Position numbers and translations under genes: made by a program. Source: Brachypodium distachyon (lineage: Eukaryota > Streptophyta > Magnoliopsida > Poales > Poaceae). Taken from it: 64,000 nt of DNA. Within the stretch, counting starts at the first letter, position 1; every line of letters begins with the position of its first letter. Where the stretch lies: positions 23,364,501 through 23,428,500 of the forward strand of contig NC_016132.3 of assembly GCF_000005505.3 (NCBI RefSeq), read 5' to 3'. Positions 59,087 to 64,000 of this stretch are shown here, one piece after another. The notes under the pieces were generated by a model that had not been told where the DNA came from, did not search any database, and saw only the letters and a list, made by a program, of their open reading frames with translations.

Positions 59087-62000
59087 ATGGCGCTGCCCGG
59101 CGCCTCAGGCATCAAGCTCCCACCCTTCTCCCTCCCGCCTCCCCATCCCTTGGGTGCGAATCCTAGCCGCAGCAGCCTCTGCACGACCAATGCATTCCTG
59201 CGACGACGATGTGGCGCGTTCGCGGCCGTCGTGCGCTGCGCGAAGCGCACGGGCAAGCGGCGGTACCCGTCGGAGAAGAAGCGCCTGGATCGGCGCCACA
59301 AGGAACAGCTCCGCCAGACCGCCCCCGAGGAGGGTGGCGTGGCCCGGGAGGCTGGGTTCTGGCGGCTCTCCAAGCTCGCCGTACCCGCTAGCGAGGACCC
59401 TGGCAAGGACTTTGTCGGCGTCTCCCCGCCGCTGCTCCAGGCCATTGCCAAAGCCCTCAAATTCCCGGTACGCTAATCTACTGCATTTTCTGATACGGTG
59501 ACAAAATGCCATGAATTCGCGAGGTTTTAGTCTTTTAGGTGAGTCGACAGTCCGTGGCTGCAAGTGAAACAGAGGTTTAAGTTGCGTAGGCTTAATAATC
59601 CACACGTACACCTACGTGCTCTAGAAGGTAAAATTTTGCTACTGTCCAAATGTTCTTCGACTTAGCACGTGCCATCTGCTTGACGAGATTTCCCTCTTTC
59701 GGTCATTCCCAACCTTGAGTTAACCTGTGTTACGAAATCCGGCGGATGCATGATCAAGGATGACACCGAGGCACGATATTTGTTAACGAGGTTCGGCCAA
59801 AGCCTACATCCCGGGGCATGACTACGGGCGCTCCTCCCCCATAATACCGCAACATCGGCCACCCTGGGTGCAGGCACAAGCCGCCGGCTCCCCCTGCGAG
59901 CCTATTGCTATTATGTTGTCATGGTCACATCATGTGGTTGTCCCCTGATTATATAGGACTCGGGTACCTGGAGTCTGACAAGGACTCCACCCTATACCAC
60001 AATTACAACACCAAGTCCACGTAACCTACCTAGTACAATTATTATTCGACACAAACTCAACAAGCTGCCGTGAGTTGTGACCTACTTTCTCAAGGAAGAC
60101 GAGTGCAGTTTGCCGTGGTCCCCCGATGGGAATTGAGGTGTCATTTATTTTGCTTTTGTTCTGATGAATAGGTCTGAGTTAACAAACGGTTTGCAATTGA
60201 ATTAAAAGCGTTGCTGCCTCAATTTTCCCTACATGTAATGCACAATATTCCAACTGTATCTAATCTGGAACTGGCTGGATGAGTGTTGTATATACCGCAC
60301 AAACTAGCTATCCAAGTAACCGCCTATGTGTGGCAAATTCAAATGATGACTATATAATCTTTAATGCTATACGTTCAACATGTTAGCTTCAAAGTTCAAT
60401 GCCCCACCGTGGTTTATATTAATTGTTACTCATGTTGCATTGCCTCTCCTTGTAATTGCTACTAGTTTGCTGTCATCACAAAAAAATTCATATCGTTGTG
60501 CTCATGTTTTATGTTGCTGATGTTGCTGTACATTTCCTGTAGTTATTGACCTCTAATCTACTCTCCTGCGCAGGTTGCTTCTATGCTCCCTGAAGAGGCC
60601 TTCTCTGTTATCCGCAAGTCATTTGATGCACGGAAGGTTCCTAATGGAATGATACCATCTCTGTCTTATTTAATATTTGTCCTCCCGCCTAGAGATAGGA
60701 TGCCAACTTGGTTTTCATAAAATGCTTGCTGTTGGAATTGCTGCAAAGGTGCAGTTAAACTGGGTTAAGCTTGGTAAAAATAATAATATGTACTCATGCA
60801 GTTGGAAAAAAAGGGCACTTTAGTAAGCTTCATTTTACTTCTCCAGTTAATTTACCACCCTTTCTTTGAAGAATCCACATTTACAATAGAATAGTCTTTT
60901 TGTTGCATCCCAAGTGCCCAACAGTTATAGACAGACCCACACCATCAAATTTGTGGGGTGCCAGAATCAGTTATAGGGTGTCAAATTTTTCGCGGTGTTG
61001 TGGAATAGCGCATGTCTACATGATATTTTGTAGATCATGCTTTTTTATTCTAGGCCCTTTAGCCTTAATGTTCGCTGGACACTATTTTTTATCTATTTAG
61101 AGTAAATTGCGCTTTAGTGCTTAATTCTGAGCTAGTTGTGCAAACACCGAGTTCTGTAAATATTTGCACATAACACCGTGTTATACCAAAAAGTTACCCT
61201 ATCCATCTGGGTTTTTATTTTTACCCATTTGCTGACATCTCTCACTCACTAAAAGACACTATGTTGGACACGGAGTATTATGTATCAGTACAAGCAGTCC
61301 TTAATTGAGTCTACGAACAATTCACATAGATAGATAGATATCTTTGTAACTGATTGGTACTTCCGTTTGCTGTGTTGTTTGCCTTTATTGAATTGAGGCA
61401 TATAAGCAAGGAGCAAAATGAGCGGAGTATGAATCAGTTGTGAATATATCTGATGATTTCTTAATAGACTTGGGCGAAGACTGCTCATACACACCAATGT
61501 CACCTGTGTCCAACATGGTCCCTGTGGGTGGGCCTGAGATGTCATTTCACAGGTAGGGTAAATTCTCAACCCGTTACGAAGTGTTGCGATAATCTCGTAT
61601 GGTGTGCAGAGATTTGCGCAACTAATGTCGATTTCGCCAGAAAAAAACTCGATTTTACTCATTTCTTTGTGCTGTCTGATAACTGTGGTGTTCACTTATT
61701 TGTTTTCTGGGGCTTTATGTTGAAGTTATTTTCACTCTGTACATATTCGTCTAAATTGGAGTGGACTAATCTGTTATTAGGTGAATTGTCTCTATTGCAG
61801 TGACTTGTTTATTCATGTGGTTATCCAATCCTAGTTATATCTGATGATATAATAATTTTTGGTTCATGAGTCTGTACTGCACCTTTTTGCATCATCCGTG
61901 TTGCATTTGTGATCATGTGTGCTTTTCATAGGTGTTGAAAAATTATTTTAATATCTATAACATTGATACACACATTGGTTATCACTTTGTCTGCATCGTT

Positions 62001-64000
62001 TCTTTGTGACTAAATAAACCATTTTTTGCATCTACAGGTTTTGAAAGAACCTCAATTTATTTATACCGTTGATGTGGATGCCAAGAAGCTTCTGGATATG
62101 GAGCCAAGGACATGGGATTTCATTGCTAGATTGGAACCCAAGCTTGGAGCTGTAGAATATATGCCTGATGAGAAGGTAGCAACTGATCTGATCAGTATGC
62201 TTGATTTTCATTTCAAAGGCTCGGATGATGAACAGGGTACCAGCTATACTGTTAATAATGGCTCGATCTGTCCTCCACGAAAGAAACCAAGGGTGGCAGT
62301 TGTAGGAAGTGGACCATCTGGCTTGTTTGCTTCCCTTGTGCTAGCTGAACTTGGTGCAGAAGTTACCTTATTAGAGCGTGGTCAACCTGTCGAGCAAAGA
62401 GGGCGTGACATTGGTGCACTAGCAGTTAGACGAATTCTCCAATCAGAAAGCAACTTTTGCTTTGGCGAGGTATACTGTTTGTTCCTATTTTTACTACCAA
62501 GACATCACAACATAACCGCATTTTGTGGACAACATACTGAATCATTTAAGAGATGATTTTTTTTGATAAACATTAACATTAGGAATCATGTAAATTGGCA
62601 ACTACTAGCGTAGCGCCATCCCCATTGTTCAAGTGATCATATGGATTCTTGGTACATGTACCTTGGAAGATAAAGTGATTTACTATTTTATGTCAGTACA
62701 GATAAGTGAAATAGCATAGGCCCGCGATAGGGATTTCTTCTGATACATGTTCCAATAAGCTAATATTAGCTGGTGGGTGGATTAGTGCATTGCCACAAAA
62801 TGGCTATGGTATCCTAATTATCTTTATCTTTACTTCTATAAAAGACTTAATTGGTGGTGGTGGTCTGTCACCTTCGGACCGCGTTACTTCTTCTTCTTTC
62901 TTCACTTGTTGATTTTGGCATGAATCAAAGAAATGAGGTAAAGAAATATGGATTATGATCTAAGATAATAGTATGGCGCTATATTTAAACATTCTTTTTA
63001 GTCCGTAGCAACGCACAGGTATTGGGCTGGTATAACCTGAAAAATCTATGGAGACATATTTTAACTCTACATTCATTCATTGGATGCTTTAAATGAATTA
63101 TTTAGAAAATATTATGCAATAATCTTCACATTTATTTAGTGCAAATAAATCATTAATAAATAACCTGACAAATACATGCTAATTCTGAGCCCATTTATTT
63201 ATTATCTGAGTTTTACTTTTCCTGTTTTCCATGCATTATTGTCAAATTTAAAAGCTTATTCAATAAAATAATCTTTATGATTTCGGCTGATGGCATATAC
63301 AGTAACACCTACTCCCTCCGTTCCATAATTCTTGTCTCAAATTTGCTCAAAAATGGATGTATCTATTCCTAAAAAGCGTCTAGATACATGTAATATTTTG
63401 ACAAGAATTATGGAACGGATGTAGTATATTTTTGGAGTACCAATCACACACAATGGAACTACAAGGATTGACCAAACTACTAATCCCTTGTTCCATGTTC
63501 CTTCAAAGCTTAAGTCCATCAATTCTTGATCTTCTGTTCTTAATCATAGCAGGGTGGTGCAGGTACATGGAGTGATGGGAAGCTTGTAACCAGGATAGGA
63601 AGAAACGCTGATGGTGTTCAGGCTGTGAGAATCTTCGTGCTCTACCTCAATGAATGCTTAGCTTGAAAATTAGAACTACAAATTCTTCTAAAAAATAGTT
63701 ATATGTAATTATTGGTGCAATCATGCAAGCATTAGTATCTGTCAGCTACCAGAGTTCAAGACCCTGGTGGTAACCAGTAAGTCGCTCCCTTACTGGTCAT
63801 GGATAGCACGGCAGATTTTTTTTCTCATGTTTTCAATTCAGTCATCAAGATATGAAGAGCTTGCATTGTACTCCGTATAACATAATATCCTAGACGTCCT
63901 ATTTCAAAGCTGACTATTTATGTGTGTTTAAGATATTTGCCATGGGGTCTTGCATTTCAGGTGATGAAAACACTTGTTTACTTTGGAGGCCCTCCAAACA
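59087..64000 (+). CDS. PDE327-like: plastid-type FAD-dependent oxidoreductase, 5' part (runs off the window)
   Basis: Exons 59087-59467, 60574-60636, 62038-62469, 63553-63624 and 63961 onward, all with GT/AG borders and phase 0, give over 300 residues before the window ends. The first ~55 residues are Ser/Pro/Arg-rich without acids, a likely chloroplast transit peptide, followed by a very basic stretch (KRTGKRRYPSEKKRLDRRHK). FAD/NAD-binding Rossmann motif GSGPSG at 238-243, ending in the acidic E261 of TLLERG; second conserved block GGAGTWSDGKL at 293-303. This matches the plant/bacterial FAD-dependent dehydrogenase family that includes Arabidopsis PDE327 (pigment defective). The substrate is unknown to me. 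Start context GCCATGG. Introns carry a solo LTR and a MITE. Confidence 0.9.
59728..60062. mobile_element. probable solo LTR in intron 1 of the oxidoreductase gene
   Basis: Begins TGTTACGAAATCC and ends ACTCAACA (TGTT...AACA ends), flanked by ACCTG (59723-59727) and AGCTG (60063-60067), a near-perfect 5-bp duplication. 335 bases, non-coding, in a text style common in Triticeae repeats (TTTGTTAACGAGGTTCGGCC). No second LTR or internal part. Confidence 0.6.
63312..63421. mobile_element. Stowaway MITE in intron 3 of the oxidoreductase gene
   Basis: TA-flanked; ends TCCCTCCGTTCCATAATTCT and AGAATTATGGAACGGATGTAG; core AAAAAGCGTCTAGATACATG. Confidence 0.93.

Overview
The window is nuclear DNA from a grass (Poaceae), most likely a pooid or Triticeae species. 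Four ordinary plant genes have the GC-rich 5' exons typical of grasses. They sit in a sea of transposable elements: many Stowaway MITEs with CTCCCTCC...GGAGGGAG ends and TA flanks, Ty1/copia elements, PIF/Harbinger, Mutator-like and Helitron elements. There is no bacterial, organellar or CRISPR signal and I found no RNA genes. The species call is inference from TE types and gene style.

Layout. 1-2159 is mostly non-coding, with a possible first exon of a minus-strand gene near 1030-1140. 2160-5566 is a complete-ended copia element with two LTRs and a 5-bp target duplication, gutted and internally inverted. 5.6-10 kb is unassigned. 10.0-12.6 kb is a non-autonomous Helitron. 14.4-16.8 kb is a local tandem array of roughly 0.6-0.7-kb units. 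16.88-20.98 kb is a PIF/Harbinger element with TIRs, a TAA target duplication and both of its genes broken. 22.09-23.07 kb is a single-exon GARP/MYB transcription factor of the MYBC1/LUX type. 27.94-36.54 kb looks like a second Helitron carrying a 3'-truncated copia element. 40.72-44.45 kb (minus) is a four-exon R3H-SUZ protein gene. 48.30-53.14 kb is a Mutator-like element with about 260-bp TIRs and a perfect 9-bp target duplication. It carries two convergent genes: a GRF zinc-finger/coiled-coil/membrane protein and a defective MURA transposase. 55.31-58.39 kb is a membrane-tethered bZIP factor (bZIP17/28 class) with two exons. 59.09 kb to the window end is the 5' part of a plastid-type FAD-dependent oxidoreductase (PDE327-like), five exons seen.

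How the genes relate. The three genes MYBC1-like, R3H and bZIP17/28-like are the same trio, in the same order, that I recall side by side in Arabidopsis (At2g40970/At2g40960/At2g40950, and the At3g10760/10770/10800 copy). The window therefore appears to hold an angiosperm-wide conserved gene block pushed apart by transposons. The bZIP protein is an ER-stress sensor, released by proteolysis. The R3H-SUZ protein probably binds RNA. The GARP protein binds DNA and belongs to the clock/stress family. No shared pathway is shown by the sequence; the conserved linkage is the hint.

Most striking non-gene item: the 48.3-53.1 kb Mutator-like element has the convergent two-gene layout of maize MuDR, but its second gene encodes a GRF zinc finger with a coiled coil and a C-terminal membrane segment. 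Its TIRs carry a repeated TATCACAGAAC motif at 31-bp phasing.
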